Below the pieces are notes generated by a model. The model saw nothing but the letters and a program-made list of their open reading frames with translations, was not told where the DNA came from and searched no databases. Source: Frigidibacter mobilis (GTDB lineage Bacteria > Pseudomonadota > Alphaproteobacteria > Rhodobacterales > Rhodobacteraceae). From it: a stretch of DNA of 64,000 nucleotides. How positions within the stretch are numbered: position 1 is the first letter of the stretch; each line of letters begins with the position of its first letter. This document shows positions 34,708-45,262 of the stretch, in pieces. The stretch covers positions 3,454,501 through 3,518,500 of the forward strand of contig NZ_CP012661.1 of NCBI RefSeq assembly GCF_001620265.1, in the 5' to 3' direction. Both the position numbers and the translations under genes were made by a program.

Positions 34708-35968
34708 CAGGCGGCAAGCCGTTCGCGCAGGGCCTCCAGCCCCGGAGCCCGGTCAACGGGGCCATAGAGCGCCAGTGCCGACTGCCCCCCCCGGCCATGC
34801 GCCCGGCAAAGCCGCGCACTGCATCGCGGGTGACGCCGTCGATCCTCTCGGCGGCCTCCACCACATCCGGCACCCGACCCCAGATCGCCAGCATCCGCGC
34901 CATCCGCTCGGCCCGGCTTGACGGGCTTTCCAGCCCCATCAGCAGCCCGGCCTTCATCTGCGCCCGGGCCCGCGCCACCTCGGCCTCGGTCATGTCATCG
35001 GCGGCGCGCTTCAGCTCGTCCACCGTCAACCCGCACAGCTCACCGATCTCGTCGGCCGAGGTGCCGGCATAGATCGTCATCATCCCGGTATCCTCATAGG
35101 CACCGGCCTGCGCGAAGATCGAATAGCACAGCCCCCGCTCTTCGCGGATCTTCTGGAACAGTCGGCTGGACATGCCCCCCCCAAGCGCGGTGGCATAGAC
35201 CTGCGAGATATAGACATCCTCGTCGCGGTAGCCCGGCGCCTCGAAGGCCAGCGCGAAATGCACCTGCTCCAGATCCTTGATCTCGCGCCGTTCCGATCCC
35301 AGCCAGCGCGCCGGCTGCAGCAATGCCGTGCCCACCGGCTTCAGATGGCCGAAGATATCCTCGGCCAGCCGCACCAGCAGGTCATGATCGACCGCGCCCG
35401 CCGCCGACAGAACCATCTGGTCGGGCCCGTAATGCTCTGCCACGAAGCCCGCGAAATCGGCGCGGCCAAAGGCCGAGACCCGTTCCGCCGGGCCAAGGAT
35501 GGTACGGCCAAGCGCCTGGTCGGGATAGGCCGCCTCTTGCAGCCAGTCGAAGATGATGTCGTCGGGCGTATCCATAGCCTGCCCGATTTCCTGCAGGATC
35601 ACATGGCGCTCGATCTCGATTTCCTTCGGGTCGAAGGCCGGGTTCAGCACGATGTCGGAAATCACGTCCAGCGCCAGCGGCACATCGGCGGCCAGCACCC
35701 GGGCGTAATAGGCAGTCATCTCGCGGCTGGTATAGGCGTTGATATAGCCGCCCACATCCTCGATTTCCTCGGCAATCTGCAGCGCGGTGCGGCGCTTGGT
35801 GCCCTTGAAGGCCATATGCTCCAGAAAGTGGGCAATACCGTTCTGCTCGGCCCGCTCATGCCGGCCGCCCGCATTGACCCAGATCCCGACCGCGGCCGAG
35901 GCAAGGGCAGGCATCACCTCGGTGACGATGCGGAATCCGTTGGGTAGTGTCGTCAATCTGACAGTCAA
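34707..35968 (-). CDS. M16 family zinc peptidase, frame broken near its end
   Basis: Mitochondrial-processing-peptidase-like protein of about 420 residues. The zinc site is the inverted HFLEHMAFKGT with the downstream glutamate in EIERHVILQEI. The C-terminal half contains GGGMSSRLFQKIREERGLCY, the family's substrate-binding signature. An eight-cytosine run (34785-34792 on the plus strand) lacks one base; restoring it gives QSALALYGPVDRAPGLEALRERLAA and a stop at 34707 that overlaps the next gene's start. Unrestored, translation runs far into the acetyltransferase gene. It overlaps thrC by 4 bp. Confidence 0.88.
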
Positions 35969-37356
35969 AGGGCACGCCTTTCAAGAACCAGCGCCTCAAG
36001 CGCGGCAAGATCGTTCGGAACCCGCGTCACCCGTTCGGGGCGGTCCATCATGTCGGCCATGCGGGCGGGCAGCGCGGGACGGATGCCGGTGGCGGCCTGT
36101 ACGGCATCCGGGAACTTCGCCGGATGCGCGGTGGCCAGCGTCACCATCGGCGCCTCGGCCCTGATATGGGCATTCGCCACGAAAACACCAACCGCCGAAT
36201 GCGGGCACAGCAACTCGCCGGTTTCCGCCAGCGTCGCCGCGATGGTCTCCGAGGTCTGCTCCTCCGAACAGCGGCCCGAGGCGAAGGTCTCGCGCAGCAG
36301 CTGCAACGCCCCCTGGCTGACGGTAAAGCCGCCGGTGGATTTCAGCTCGTCCATCAGCTGCGCCACCGCGGCGCCATCGCCGCCATAGGCATGGAACAGC
36401 GCGCGCTCGAAGTTCGACGAGACCTGGATATCCATCGACGGGCTGATCGACGGGCGCACGCCATCGGTTTCATAGCGCCCGGTGGTCAGGCATCGGTGCA
36501 GGATGTCGTTCTGGTTGGTCGCCACCACCAGCCGCCCGATCGGCAGGCCCATCTGCCGCGCGATGTATCCCGCGAAGATGTCACCGAAATTGCCGGTGGG
36601 CACGGTGAAATCCACCTGCCGCAGCGGCGCGCCAAGGCTGACCGCGGCGGTGAAGTAATAGACCACCTGCGCCAGCACCCGCGCCCAGTTGATCGAGTTG
36701 ACGCCGGCCAGCCCCACCGCATCGCGGAAGGCGAAGTCGTTGAACATGTCCTTCAGCCGCGCCTGGCAATCGTCGAAATCGCCGTCCAGCGCCAGCGCGT
36801 GGACATTGGCCTCAACCGGCGTGGTCATCTGCCGGCGCTGCACATCCGACACCCGGCCATGCGGGAACAGGATGAACACATCGACACTGGGAAGCCCGCG
36901 GAACGCCTCGATCGCCGCCGACCCGGTATCGCCCGAGGTGGCGCCGACGATGGTGATCCGCCGCCCCTCGCGCCCCAGCGCGATCTGGAACAGCTGGCCG
37001 ATCAGCTGCATGGCGAAGTCCTTGAAGGCCAGCGTCGGCCCGTGGAACAGCTCGCACAGGAAATGCCCCGGCCCCAGTTGCACCAGCGGCGCCCGCGCGG
37101 CATGGCCGAATCCCGCATAGGCGGCGGCAATCGCGCGGCGCAGTTCCTCTTCGCTGAAGGTGTCGCCGGTAAAGGGCCGCATCACCCGGAACGCCACCTC
37201 CTCGTAAGGCAGCCCCGCCAGCGCCGCGATCTCGTCGGCGCTCATCACGGGAATCGCTTCGGGCACATAGAGCCCACCGTCACGGGCCAGGCCGGTCAGC
37301 ATCGCCTCACCGAAAGAAAGCACCGGGGCCTGCCCCCGGGTCGAGATGTAGCGCAT
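35965..37356 (-). CDS. thrC: Threonine synthase
   Basis: 463 residues from ATG 37356 with GAGAGG upstream; the longer frame to 37395 is not needed. Pyridoxal-phosphate enzyme converting O-phosphohomoserine to threonine. MRYISTRGQAPVLSFGEAML is the standard start; the PLP lysine lies in ELFHGPTLAFKDFAMQ, and GATSGDTGSAAIEAFRG binds the phosphate. The ending DLAALEALVLERRAL is normal. Preceded by surf1 (12 bp) and overlapping the M16 protease gene, the usual cox-thrC order. Confidence 0.96.
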   Translation of the reverse strand: MRYISTRGQAPVLSFGEAMLTGLARDGGLYVPEAIPVMSADEIAALAGLPYEEVAFRVMRPFTGDTFSEEELRRAIAAAYAGFGHAARAPLVQLGPGHFLCELFHGPTLAFKDFAMQLIGQLFQIALGREGRRITIVGATSGDTGSAAIEAFRGLPSVDVFILFPHGRVSDVQRRQMTTPVEANVHALALDGDFDDCQARLKDMFNDFAFRDAVGLAGVNSINWARVLAQVVYYFTAAVSLGAPLRQVDFTVPTGNFGDIFAGYIARQMGLPIGRLVVATNQNDILHRCLTTGRYETDGVRPSISPSMDIQVSSNFERALFHAYGGDGAAVAQLMDELKSTGGFTVSQGALQLLRETFASGRCSEEQTSETIAATLAETGELLCPHSAVGVFVANAHIRAEAPMVTLATAHPAKFPDAVQAATGIRPALPARMADMMDRPERVTRVPNDLAALEALVLERRAL

Positions 37357-37367
37357 AAGCCTGCCTC

Positions 37368-38045
37368 TCAGATCGTTCGTTGCCTGATACGCCACAGAAG
37401 ATACGCTGTCATCCCCAGCCAGACCCCGGCGAGCGAAAACCAGGTCAAAGCATAGCCCAGATGGTCATTCGGGATGCCCGCGGTGGTGACGGGCACCGGA
37501 ATGATGCCCTGCGCATCGCCCTCCACGCCCCGCGCCACCACCAGCACCGGCTCTGCCCCCAGATGCGCGGCCATCGCCGGAACATCGCGCGCGAACCAGA
37601 TGTTGCGGCCCAGGTCCGGCTGCGGGGTGTTGCTGCCGGCCTCTGCCGGCCAGTGCAGGTTGCCGGTCACGCGCAGCGCCACCGCCGCGCGCGGCAGGTC
37701 CTTGCCCACCTCGGGCAGGAAGCCGCGATCCAGCAGGATCCGCCGCCCGTCTTCCGTCTCGAAGCCGGTGATGACCTCGTAGCCCGGCCCCACCCCCGAC
37801 ATCCCCGTCAGCATGTGCAGCTCCGGCCCCACCGTCCGGCCCTCGACCGCCACGGGCTGATACTTGCCTGCCTCGCTCGTCTCGCCCGGCGCCGGCAGCG
37901 GCCCCGGCGCGGCGGCCATCTGCGCCTCGATCCGGGCCAGCACGCCCTGCTTCCAGTCCAGCCGCTGCAACTGCCACAGCCCAAGGCTGACAAGGATCGC
38001 CGCCCCGCCAAGGCCAAGGATCAGGGGGAAGAGGATACGGCGCAT
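37368..38045 (-). CDS. surf1: SURF1 family cytochrome oxidase assembly protein
   Basis: 225 residues with two membrane helices, near the N-terminus (LFPLILGLGGAAILVSLGLWQ) and C-terminus (TWFSLAGVWLGMTAYLLWR), enclosing a periplasmic domain. SURF1 signatures LGLWQLQRLDWKQ and LLDRGFLPEVG are present. SURF1 helps insert heme a into subunit I of aa3 oxidase. It sits between coxC and thrC as in Paracoccus and Rhodobacter. Confidence 0.93.
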   Translation of the reverse strand: MRRILFPLILGLGGAAILVSLGLWQLQRLDWKQGVLARIEAQMAAAPGPLPAPGETSEAGKYQPVAVEGRTVGPELHMLTGMSGVGPGYEVITGFETEDGRRILLDRGFLPEVGKDLPRAAVALRVTGNLHWPAEAGSNTPQPDLGRNIWFARDVPAMAAHLGAEPVLVVARGVEGDAQGIIPVPVTTAGIPNDHLGYALTWFSLAGVWLGMTAYLLWRIRQRTI

Positions 38046-38125
38046 TTGGGGGGCTCCTTCACGGGCGAAAGCGCGCGGCCTTGCGGCCCCGCGCTTTGCA
38101 GTTTCAAGCGTCGCAGATGCCGGGA

Positions 38126-38926
38126 TCAGCCGCCCCAGATATAGACCGCCGCGAACAGGAACAGCCAGACCACATCGACGAAGTGCCAGTACCAGGCCGC
38201 CGCCTCGAAGCCGACATGGCTTTCGGGGGTGAAATGGCCCTTCATCGCCCGCACCATGCAGATGAACAGGAAGATGGTCCCGATGATGACGTGGAAGCCG
38301 TGGAAGCCGGTCGCCATGAAGAAGTTGGCGCCATAGATGTTGCCGGCGAAGCCGAAGGCGGCATGGCTGTATTCGTAAGCCTGGAAGAAGGTGAAGATCG
38401 CGCCCAGGGCAATCGCCAGCGCCAGGCCCTGCACCATGTCCTTGCGGTTGTTCTCATGCACGAAGGCATGGTGCGCCCAGGTCGCCGCCATACCCGAGCA
38501 CAGCAGGATCAGCGTGTTGATGAGCGGCAGGTGCCAGGGGTCGAACACCTCAATGCCCTCGGGCGGCCAGACGCCCATCACCGCCGGGTAATTCTCGGTC
38601 ATCGGATACATGGCGTGCTTGAAGAACGACCAGAACCACGCCGCGAAGAACATGATCTCCGACATGATGAACAGGATGAAGCCATAGCGCAGCCCGATCC
38701 GCACCACCGGGGTATGATCGCCCGCCTGGTTTTCCGCGACCGTATCGGCCCACCAGCCATACATGGTGTACAGCACCAGCACGAGGCCGATCACGAACAT
38801 CCAGGGCGTGATGCCCTTCATGAACAGGACGCCCCCGAAGAGCATCACGAAGGCGCCGACCGCCGACAGGAACGGCCAGATCGACGGCGGCAGGATGTGG
38901 TAGTCGTGGTTCTTGGCATGCGCCAT
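38126..38926 (-). CDS. coxC: Cytochrome c oxidase subunit III
   Basis: 266 residues from ATG 38926 ([20 protein letters not shown]). Seven membrane helices; conserved PPSIWP start, [46 protein letters not shown] and [15 protein letters not shown]. Structural subunit of the aa3-type terminal oxidase that protects the subunit I proton channel. No subunit I gene is in the window, as usual since ctaD is unlinked in this group. Confidence 0.96.
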   Translation of the reverse strand: MAHAKNHDYHILPPSIWPFLSAVGAFVMLFGGVLFMKGITPWMFVIGLVLVLYTMYGWWADTVAENQAGDHTPVVRIGLRYGFILFIMSEIMFFAAWFWSFFKHAMYPMTENYPAVMGVWPPEGIEVFDPWHLPLINTLILLCSGMAATWAHHAFVHENNRKDMVQGLALAIALGAIFTFFQAYEYSHAAFGFAGNIYGANFFMATGFHGFHVIIGTIFLFICMVRAMKGHFTPESHVGFEAAAWYWHFVDVVWLFLFAAVYIWGG

Positions 38927-38949
38927 GTCGGTTTCCCCGTGACCCTGGA

Positions 38950-39531
38950 TCAGTTGACTGTAGCCGAAGGCGCAGGCACGGCAAGCGCCGCCTGTTCCTC
39001 GGGCAATTCGGTTTCGTAGAAGGTATAGCTCAGCGTGATGTGCCGGACCCTGCTGGCATCGCGCGAAGTGACCATCGCCGGATCGACATAGAAGCTGACC
39101 GGCATCGTCACCCGCTCGCCCGGGGCCAGCACCTGCTGCTCGAAGCAGAAGCACTGGATCTTGGTGAAGTAGTACCCGGCCGCATCCGGCGCCACGTTGT
39201 AGCTGGCGGTGCCGGCGACGGTGCGGTCGGTCGGGTTGTAGGCTTCGTAGAAGGCCAGCCCGGTCTCACCGATGCGCAGCGTCACCTGGCGCTCCACCGG
39301 CTTGAACTCCCAGGGCATCCCCGGCGCCACATTCGAATCGAAGCGGATGGTGACGGTGCGGTCCAGAATCTCGTCCGGCGCGGCCTCCGCCACGTTGGGA
39401 GTGCCGCCATAGCCGGTGACCCGGCAGAACCAGTCGTAGAAGGGCACCGCCGCGAAGGACAGCGACACCATCACCGCAGCCACGCCGGCCAGCTTCACCG
39501 CCAGGCGGGCATTGGGATCGCGCGGCATCAT
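38950..39531 (-). CDS. ctaG: Cytochrome c oxidase assembly protein CtaG (Cox11)
   Basis: 193 residues. One N-terminal membrane helix ([20 protein letters not shown]) followed by a periplasmic domain with [14 protein letters not shown] and the copper-binding pair in IQCFCFEQQ (CFCF). Delivers copper to the CuB site of subunit I. Its start ATG overlaps the previous small gene by 4 bp. Length and motifs are standard. Confidence 0.95.
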   Translation of the reverse strand: MMPRDPNARLAVKLAGVAAVMVSLSFAAVPFYDWFCRVTGYGGTPNVAEAAPDEILDRTVTIRFDSNVAPGMPWEFKPVERQVTLRIGETGLAFYEAYNPTDRTVAGTASYNVAPDAAGYYFTKIQCFCFEQQVLAPGERVTMPVSFYVDPAMVTSRDASRVRHITLSYTFYETELPEEQAALAVPAPSATVN

Positions 39532-39746
39532 TGGCTTGCCTCCGGAGCCGTCGCGGTGGCAGGTTCGGCGACCGGCACCATCTCGGGCCGCGGCGCATGG
39601 TCGAAGGCCTGCATCGGGTCGCCCTGCGACACCTTGACGATGGTCAGCCCGAAGACCAGGGCCACGAAGGCCGCCAGCACCAGCCCCAGGCCGAGGTTGC
39701 GCCCGAAGCGGCGGGTATGAAGCTCGTGATCGCGCCCGAATGCCAT
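39528..39746 (-). CDS. Small membrane protein in the cox operon (CoxF-like)
   Basis: 72 residues from ATG 39746 ([21 protein letters not shown]). One membrane helix, [20 protein letters not shown], then a polar tail rich in proline and glutamate. A small protein of this sort lies between ctaB and ctaG in Rhodobacteraceae and Paracoccus cox operons and is sometimes called CoxF. It starts 5 bp after ctaB and overlaps ctaG by 4 bp. Function not established. Confidence 0.75.
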   Translation of the reverse strand: MAFGRDHELHTRRFGRNLGLGLVLAAFVALVFGLTIVKVSQGDPMQAFDHAPRPEMVPVAEPATATAPEASQ

Positions 39747-39750
39747 GATG

Positions 39751-40683
39751 TTACCAGCCTCCCAGCCCGTAGGGGCGCAGCGCGGCTTCCGCGAGCAGGG
39801 CCCCGAAATGCAGGAACAGATAGGCCAGCGAGAAGCGGAAGAAACCCTTTTCCGCCGCATATCCATCGGCAATCGCGGCTTCTTCGCCACGGGCCCGGAT
39901 CCGCCAGGCGCCGCGGATGAAGCCTGCGTTCAGCACCGCCGCGACCGCCATGTAGATCGGGCCGCCGATCGAGGTCAGCCCCAGGCCCATCGCCACCGGC
40001 GCCAGCGCCAGCGTATAGCCGAAGATATGCTTGCGCGTCACCTTGCGGCCGTGGGTCACGGTCAGCATCGGCACGCCGGCATTGGAGTAGTCTTCCTTCA
40101 TGAACAACGCCAGCGCCCAGAAATGCGGCGGCGTCCACATGAAGATCAGCGCGAACATCAGCACCGATTCCGCGCTGATCCCGCCCGTGGCGACGGCCCA
40201 GCCGATCATCGGAGGGAAGGCCCCGGCGGCGCCGCCGATCACGATGTTCTGCGGGGTCGAGCGCTTCAGCCAGACGGTATAGACCACGGCATAGAAGAAG
40301 ATGGTGAAGGCCAGGAATGCCGCCGCGAACCAGTTCGCCGCCAGCCCCAGCATCACCACCGAAATCCCCGACAGCACCAGGCCGAGGCCCAGCGCATCGC
40401 CCGCAGCGATTTTGCCGGCCGGGACCGGGCGGCTGCGGGTGCGCTTCATGACCCGGTCGATATCGGCGTCATACCACATGTTCAGCGCGCCCGAGGCGCC
40501 GCCGCCCAGAGCGATGAACAGGATCGAGGTGAAGGCCACCAGTGGATGCACCTGCACCGGCGCCACCAGCAGCCCGACCAGCGCCGTGAACACCACAAGC
40601 GACATCACGCGCGGCTTGAGCAGCGCGACATAGTCGCCGAACTCAGCTTCGGGGCTCTGGTCGAGGGCGGTCAGGTCGGTCAT
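39751..40683 (-). CDS. ctaB: Protoheme IX farnesyltransferase
   Basis: 310 residues with nine membrane helices. UbiA-type prenyltransferase making heme O from protoheme and farnesyl diphosphate. Aspartate-rich motifs: [21 protein letters not shown] (Mg-binding DxxxD with RTRxRP), and [41 protein letters not shown] is the characteristic start. Located between coxB and the small CoxF-like gene. Also called cyoE. Confidence 0.96.
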   Translation of the reverse strand: MTDLTALDQSPEAEFGDYVALLKPRVMSLVVFTALVGLLVAPVQVHPLVAFTSILFIALGGGASGALNMWYDADIDRVMKRTRSRPVPAGKIAAGDALGLGLVLSGISVVMLGLAANWFAAAFLAFTIFFYAVVYTVWLKRSTPQNIVIGGAAGAFPPMIGWAVATGGISAESVLMFALIFMWTPPHFWALALFMKEDYSNAGVPMLTVTHGRKVTRKHIFGYTLALAPVAMGLGLTSIGGPIYMAVAAVLNAGFIRGAWRIRARGEEAAIADGYAAEKGFFRFSLAYLFLHFGALLAEAALRPYGLGGW

Positions 40684-40743
40684 GCGTGTCCTCCGGGTGG
40701 GGCGGGCGCCGCGGCGCCCTGCCCTGCCTGTTGCGGGGCGGCG

Positions 40744-41610
40744 TCAGTCGGCCGAAGCGACCGTCAGCGGCGCTGGGATCCCGGCAAACAACTCGCGGGC
40801 GCGGCCCAGCCAGGCAGCATATTCTGCCTCGCTGACCACCTTCACCGTGATCGGCATATAGGCATGGTCCTTGCCGCACAGCTCCGAGCACTGGCCGAAA
40901 TAGACGCCCTCGCGCTCTGCCTTGAACCACAGCTCCGCCACGCGGCCCGGCACGCCATCCTGCTTTACCGCAAAGGCCGGCACCGTCCAGGAATGGATCA
41001 CGTCGGCGCCGGTCACCTGCACGACGATGGTCTTGTTCACCGGAACCACCAGCGCATTGTCGACCGCCAAAAGATACTCGTCCGGGGCATAGCCATACTC
41101 GGCCAGTTCCTCGCGCTGCAGCATCAGGCTGTCGAAAGCCAGATCTTCATCGGGATATTCATAGCCCCAGTACCACTGAAATCCCGTCGCCTTGATGGTG
41201 ATGTCTGCGTTCGGGATCTCCTGCTGCTTGAACAGGATCGGCAGCGAGAACGACCCGATCACCACCAGGATCAGCACCGGCACCAGCGTCCAGCCGATCT
41301 CCAGCGGGGTGTTGTGGGTGAATTTCGCCGGCACCGGGTTCACGCGCCGGTTGAACCGCACGATGGAGATCAGCAGCAGCAGCACGACAAAGATCGTGAT
41401 GGCGGTGATGATGTACAGCAGCATCCCGTCCAGCCATTGCTGGTCGCGCGCCAGTTCGGTCGCAGCGGGCTGAAAGCCCATCGCGCCCTTATGGGCCTTG
41501 CCCACGGTTTCAAGCCCGGTGATCCCGTCCTGCGCCATCGCCGCACCGGCGACGAAAACCGAGGAAAGGACGGCCCCAAGGCCCATCAGCTTCGTTGCAA
41601 AACGCATCAT
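40744..41610 (-). CDS. coxB: Cytochrome c oxidase subunit II
   Basis: 288 residues from ATG 41610 (or the adjacent ATG 41607). A signal peptide ([23 protein letters not shown]), two membrane helices and a periplasmic cupredoxin domain. The CuA centre has H in [13 protein letters not shown] and the CxxxC ligands in [14 protein letters not shown]; the aromatic patch [11 protein letters not shown] accepts electrons from cytochrome c. First gene of the leftward oxidase operon. A FnrL-like site lies in the divergent control region with tldD. Confidence 0.97.
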   Translation of the reverse strand: MMRFATKLMGLGAVLSSVFVAGAAMAQDGITGLETVGKAHKGAMGFQPAATELARDQQWLDGMLLYIITAITIFVVLLLLISIVRFNRRVNPVPAKFTHNTPLEIGWTLVPVLILVVIGSFSLPILFKQQEIPNADITIKATGFQWYWGYEYPDEDLAFDSLMLQREELAEYGYAPDEYLLAVDNALVVPVNKTIVVQVTGADVIHSWTVPAFAVKQDGVPGRVAELWFKAEREGVYFGQCSELCGKDHAYMPITVKVVSEAEYAAWLGRARELFAGIPAPLTVASAD

Positions 41611-41748
41611 GTGTTCCCGTTCCCAAAGGTGGCTCTCCCTGCCACCCACGCGCGCGCTGCCCATTTCGCCAGGCGCGTTGTAAGACGGGATTCTAAAATC
41701 ATATTGTCCCCAAGGCGACAAGCGAAACCGTGCGACAGGGTGACGCTT

Positions 41749-41762
41749 TTGATCCAGATCAT
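41749..41762. promoter_or_regulatory. FnrL-like site between coxB and tldD
   Basis: TTGAT-CCAG-ATCAT matches the FNR/FnrL consensus TTGAT-N4-ATCAA in nine of ten defined bases. It is 18 bp before tldD and about 140 bp from the coxB start. Repression of an aerobic oxidase or control of tldD under low oxygen is an inference. Confidence 0.45.
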
Positions 41763-41779
41763 GGACGAGGAAAGACATC

Positions 41780-43201
41780 ATGCAGCCGCAGCAATTCGCA
41801 CCCTTCGAAACGCACCTGGACAAGGAGCACGCCCTGGCGATCCTGCGCGAGGCCACGCGGGGCGCCGAGGATGGCGAACTGTTCCTGGAACGCAGCCGCT
41901 CGGAATCGCTGGTCTTCGATGACGGGCGGGTGCGCACCGCCAGCTATGACGCCAGCGAGGGATTCGGCCTGCGCGCCGTGCTGGGCGAGGTCGCAGGCTA
42001 CGCCCATTCCACCGAAATTTCCGAGCCCGCGCTGCGCCGCGCAGCCGAAACCGCCCGCCTTGCGGTGGGAAATGGCGGCGGCACCCTCGCCCCGCCGCCG
42101 CCCGGCACCAACCGCCGGCTTTATGGCGATGCCGACCCGATGGCCGATGCGCCCTTCCCGGCCAAGCTCGACACGCTGCGCGAGATCGACGCCTTCGCCC
42201 GCGCGCTCGACCCGCGGGTGATCCAGGTCACCGCCTCGGTTTCTGCGTCGCATCAGGAGGTGGCGATCCTGCGCCCCGAAGGCGGCCTCGTCACCGACAC
42301 CCGCCCGATGGCGCGTCTGAATGTCGCAGTCATCGTCGAGCAGTCCGGGCGCCGCGAATCCGGCAGCGCCGGCGGCGGCGGCAGATTCGGACTTGGCGGG
42401 CTGTTGCAGCGCGGCCACTGGGAATCGGTTGCGCGCGAGGCGCTGCGTGTTGCGCTGGTCAATCTCGAGGCCGAATCCGCCCCTGCCGGCATGATGGACG
42501 TGGCGCTTGGCCCGGGCTGGCCGGGCATCCTGCTGCACGAAGCCGTAGGCCACGGGCTGGAGGGCGATTTCAACCGCAAGAAATCCTCGGCCTTCGCCGG
42601 GCTGATGGGCCAGCGCATCGCGGCGCCGGGGGTGACTGTGCTCGACGATGGCACACTGCCGGACCGCCGCGGCTCGATCAGCGTCGATGACGAGGGCACG
42701 CCCTCGGCCCGCAACGTGCTGATCGAGGACGGCATCCTCGTCGGCTTCATGCAGGACCGGCAGAACGCCCGGCTGATGGGCGTGGCGCCCACCGGCAATG
42801 GCCGCCGCGAAAGCCACGCCCATGCGCCGATGCCGCGGATGACCAACACCTACATGCTGGGCGGCAATGCCCGCCCCGAGGAGGTGGTGGCCGAGGTCAG
42901 GGACGGGATCTGGGCCGTGGGATTCGGCGGCGGCCAGGTCGACATCACCAGCGGCAAGTTCGTGTTCTCCTGCACCGAGGCCTACCGCGTGAAGAACGGC
43001 GTCGTCGGCGCCCCGGTGAAGGGCGCCACCCTGATCGGCGACGGCGCGACCGCGCTGCGCCAGATCCGCGCCATCGGCAATGACATGGCGCTCGATCCCG
43101 GCATGGGAAATTGCGGCAAGGCCGGGCAATGGGTGCCGGTCGGGGTCGGCCAGCCGACGCTGCTGATCGGCGGGCTGACGGTGGGGGGATCGGCGGCGTA
43201 G
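41780..43201 (+). CDS. tldD: Metalloprotease TldD
   Basis: 473 residues. With TldE (PmbA) it trims microcin-like and other peptides and degrades CcdA-type antitoxins in other bacteria. Zinc motif [12 protein letters not shown] with His253 and His257. Other landmarks are [21 protein letters not shown] and [17 protein letters not shown], and the C-terminal [21 protein letters not shown]. Length and start are normal. The pmbA partner is not in the window. Divergent from coxB; a FnrL-like site lies just upstream. Confidence 0.95.
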   Translation: MQPQQFAPFETHLDKEHALAILREATRGAEDGELFLERSRSESLVFDDGRVRTASYDASEGFGLRAVLGEVAGYAHSTEISEPALRRAAETARLAVGNGGGTLAPPPPGTNRRLYGDADPMADAPFPAKLDTLREIDAFARALDPRVIQVTASVSASHQEVAILRPEGGLVTDTRPMARLNVAVIVEQSGRRESGSAGGGGRFGLGGLLQRGHWESVAREALRVALVNLEAESAPAGMMDVALGPGWPGILLHEAVGHGLEGDFNRKKSSAFAGLMGQRIAAPGVTVLDDGTLPDRRGSISVDDEGTPSARNVLIEDGILVGFMQDRQNARLMGVAPTGNGRRESHAHAPMPRMTNTYMLGGNARPEEVVAEVRDGIWAVGFGGGQVDITSGKFVFSCTEAYRVKNGVVGAPVKGATLIGDGATALRQIRAIGNDMALDPGMGNCGKAGQWVPVGVGQPTLLIGGLTVGGSAA

Positions 43202-43315
43202 GGGCAGCGGGCCTCCCAAGGCTCTCCTTCTCTTTGCCCGGAATCAAGGCGCTTTGGCGCCGCCGGGCAGCGCCCGTCCGCCCTCTCGGGCAGGCGAGCA
43301 ACAGAAATTCGCCCG

Positions 43316-43481
43316 TCCTGGCGAAGGCCATCGCCTTCGCCAGGACGTAACCTTCCCCCCAACCGGACGGGCCCCCAGAGGGCCCGGCCAGCGCCCGCCC
43401 CGCCATCGGCGGGCGCTGGCCTCACACGGTCTCGTGTGGCCGGTGACTCCGGGTGACATGTCTCGTACGGGCGCGCCGAAG
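43316..43481. repeat. Hairpin repeat, copy A
   Basis: Hairpin 1: TCCTGGCGAAGGC pairs with GCCTTCGCCAGGA round CATC (43316-43345). It is followed by ACCGGACGGGCCCC and hairpin 2 AGCGCCCGCC/GGCGGGCGCT, then GGTCTCGTG and CTCCGGGTGA. Copy B (43529-43718) shares the same order of parts. No coding function is visible in 43202-43850; the open frames are repeat-derived. Confidence 0.75.
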
Positions 43482-43528
43482 TCTGAAAAGCTCCAAGCTC
43501 AGTGAACTGGCGCCCAGATCTCGCCTGC

Positions 43529-43718
43529 ATTGGCGAAGGCGATCGCCTTCGCCAATCGCGGCCCTCTCCACCTGCACCGGACGGGCCCCAAGGGCCCGGC
43601 CAGCGCCCGCCCCGCCATCGGCGGGCGCTCCGCACCCGCCAGGTCGGGCGCTGTCCTCATTCGGTCTCGGGGTGCCGCCGGCTCCGGGTGATGCGTCCCG
43701 CACGGGCGGGGCGAGGCA
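43529..43718. repeat. Hairpin repeat, copy B
   Basis: Hairpin 1 is a perfect 28-bp palindrome: ATTGGCGAAGGC, GATC, GCCTTCGCCAAT (43529-43556). It is followed by ACCGGACGGGCCCC, then the same hairpin 2 and the same GGTCTCG...CTCCGGGTGA tail as copy A, with small differences. The arms of hairpin 1 differ between copies but remain complementary, a sign that structure is kept. Confidence 0.75.
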
Positions 43719-43732
43719 GTGCCTCGCCTTTT
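43710..43732 (+). terminator. Intrinsic terminator at the end of the repeat cluster
   Basis: GGCGAGGC-AGT-GCCTCGCC followed by TTTT. It would stop rightward transcription coming from tldD and the repeats before the dprA promoter region. Confidence 0.6.
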
Positions 43733-43850
43733 CCCGCCCGACTTACGCGTCCCAATTATATCGTGGCCACCCAAAACGAATCATTCATCGTAAACGACTT
43801 GTTAACCTTAAGGCCGCTATACCGGGCTTGCGAATGAGGCGGGGCGGCGA

Positions 43851-45046
43851 ATGGACAACGGTTTGTTTTCTCTTCCCACCCCCTTCACCCCACCCACCAC
43901 GGAAGAAGACGAACTCGTCTGGCTCCGTCTCATTCGTTCCCGCAAGGTCGGCCCCGTCACCTTCTGGCGGCTGTTTGGCGAATATGGCTCTGCTCGCGCC
44001 GCCCTTGATGCCCTTCCCGAAGTTGCCCGCGCCGCCGGCGTCAGCGCATACACCGCCTGCCCCGAGGGCGTGGCCCGCGCCGAACTCGCCGCCGCGCGCA
44101 AGGCCGGCGCAAGGCTGGTCTGCAGGGGCCAGCCCGCCTATCCCGCCCGCCTCGCCGATCTGGCCGACGCGCCGCCCCTCCTGTGGGCGATGGGCAACCT
44201 CGCCCTTGCCGCCCGCCCGATGGTGGCGCTGGTCGGGCCCGCAACGCCTCCTCGCTCGGCCTGCGCATGGCCCGCCGCCTGGCCGAAGGCCTTGCCGGCG
44301 CCGGCTTCACCGTGGTCTCGGGCCTCGCCCGCGGCATCGACGCCGCCGCACATCAGGCGGCGCTGGAGGGCGGCACCATCGCGGTGCAGGCCGGCGGTGT
44401 CGATGTGATCTATCCCACCGAAAACACCAGGCTTGCGACAGAGATCGCCCGGCGCGGGTTGCGCCTGTCGGAACAGCCGATGGGCCTCGATCCGCAGGCA
44501 AGGCACTTCCCGCAGCGCAACCGCATCGTCTCGGGCCTGTCCGAAGCGGTGATCGTGGTCGAGGCGGCGATGCGCTCCGGCAGCCTCATCACCGCGCGCG
44601 AGGCGCTGGACCAGGGGCGCGAGGTGCTGGCGGTGCCCGGCCATCCCGTCGATGCCCGCGCGGGGGGCTGCAACGCCCTCATCCGCGACGGTGCCGTCCT
44701 GATCCGCAGCGTCGAAGACGTGATCGAGGCGCTGGCCGCGCGCGGGGTGCCGGTTGCGCCGCGGCCCCTGCACGAACCGCCCCCGCCTTCGGAAACCGCG
44801 CCCCGCCCGGCCCGGCCCAAGGCCCCGCCCCGGGGCCAGACAAATGGCCAAACCCGCAGCCTCGCCGAAACCGCGGCGCTGCACAGCCAGATTCTCGACC
44901 GGCTCGGCCCCAGCCCGCTGGCCGAGGATCAGCTCATCCGCGATCTGGCGATCCCCGCCGCCGCCGTCGCCCCCGAGCTGCTGACGCTGGAGCTCGAGGG
45001 CCGCATCGCCCGCGCCCCCGGCGGCCTGCTGGCGCGGCTGAACTGA
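43851..45046 (+). pseudogene. dprA: DNA-processing protein DprA, frame broken by one missing base
   Basis: Loads RecA on incoming single-stranded DNA in transformation. From ATG 43851, SAM-like N-terminus (EEDELVWLRLIRSRKVGPVTFWRLF) up to MVALVG. The Rossmann core ARNASSLGLRMARRL, VVSGLARGIDAAAHQAAL, GGVDVIYPTEN, FPQRNRIVSGLSEAVIVVEA and SGSLITAREA, plus a C-terminal winged helix (ALHSQILDRLGPSPLAEDQL), follow in another frame. One G is missing in 44235-44240. Joined, a normal 398-residue DprA results, so the break is probably a sequence error. Confidence 0.88.
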
Positions 45047-45262
45047 CCGCTCCCCGCCGCCGCTTTCCCGCGATGTGGCTCTGGCAAATCATATGGCTGA
45101 AAACCATACGGGTTCCACACGGGTTGCAGATCAGATTTCTGCCGCCCTTGGCCCCATGCGGCAGGCGACATTGACATTCCCCGCCACTGCCCCCCATGTT
45201 CCGCGGCCAAAGCGTCAGGCCGGACCGGTCCTGCCGCCATTCGCGCAGGTGAAGAGGATCTC

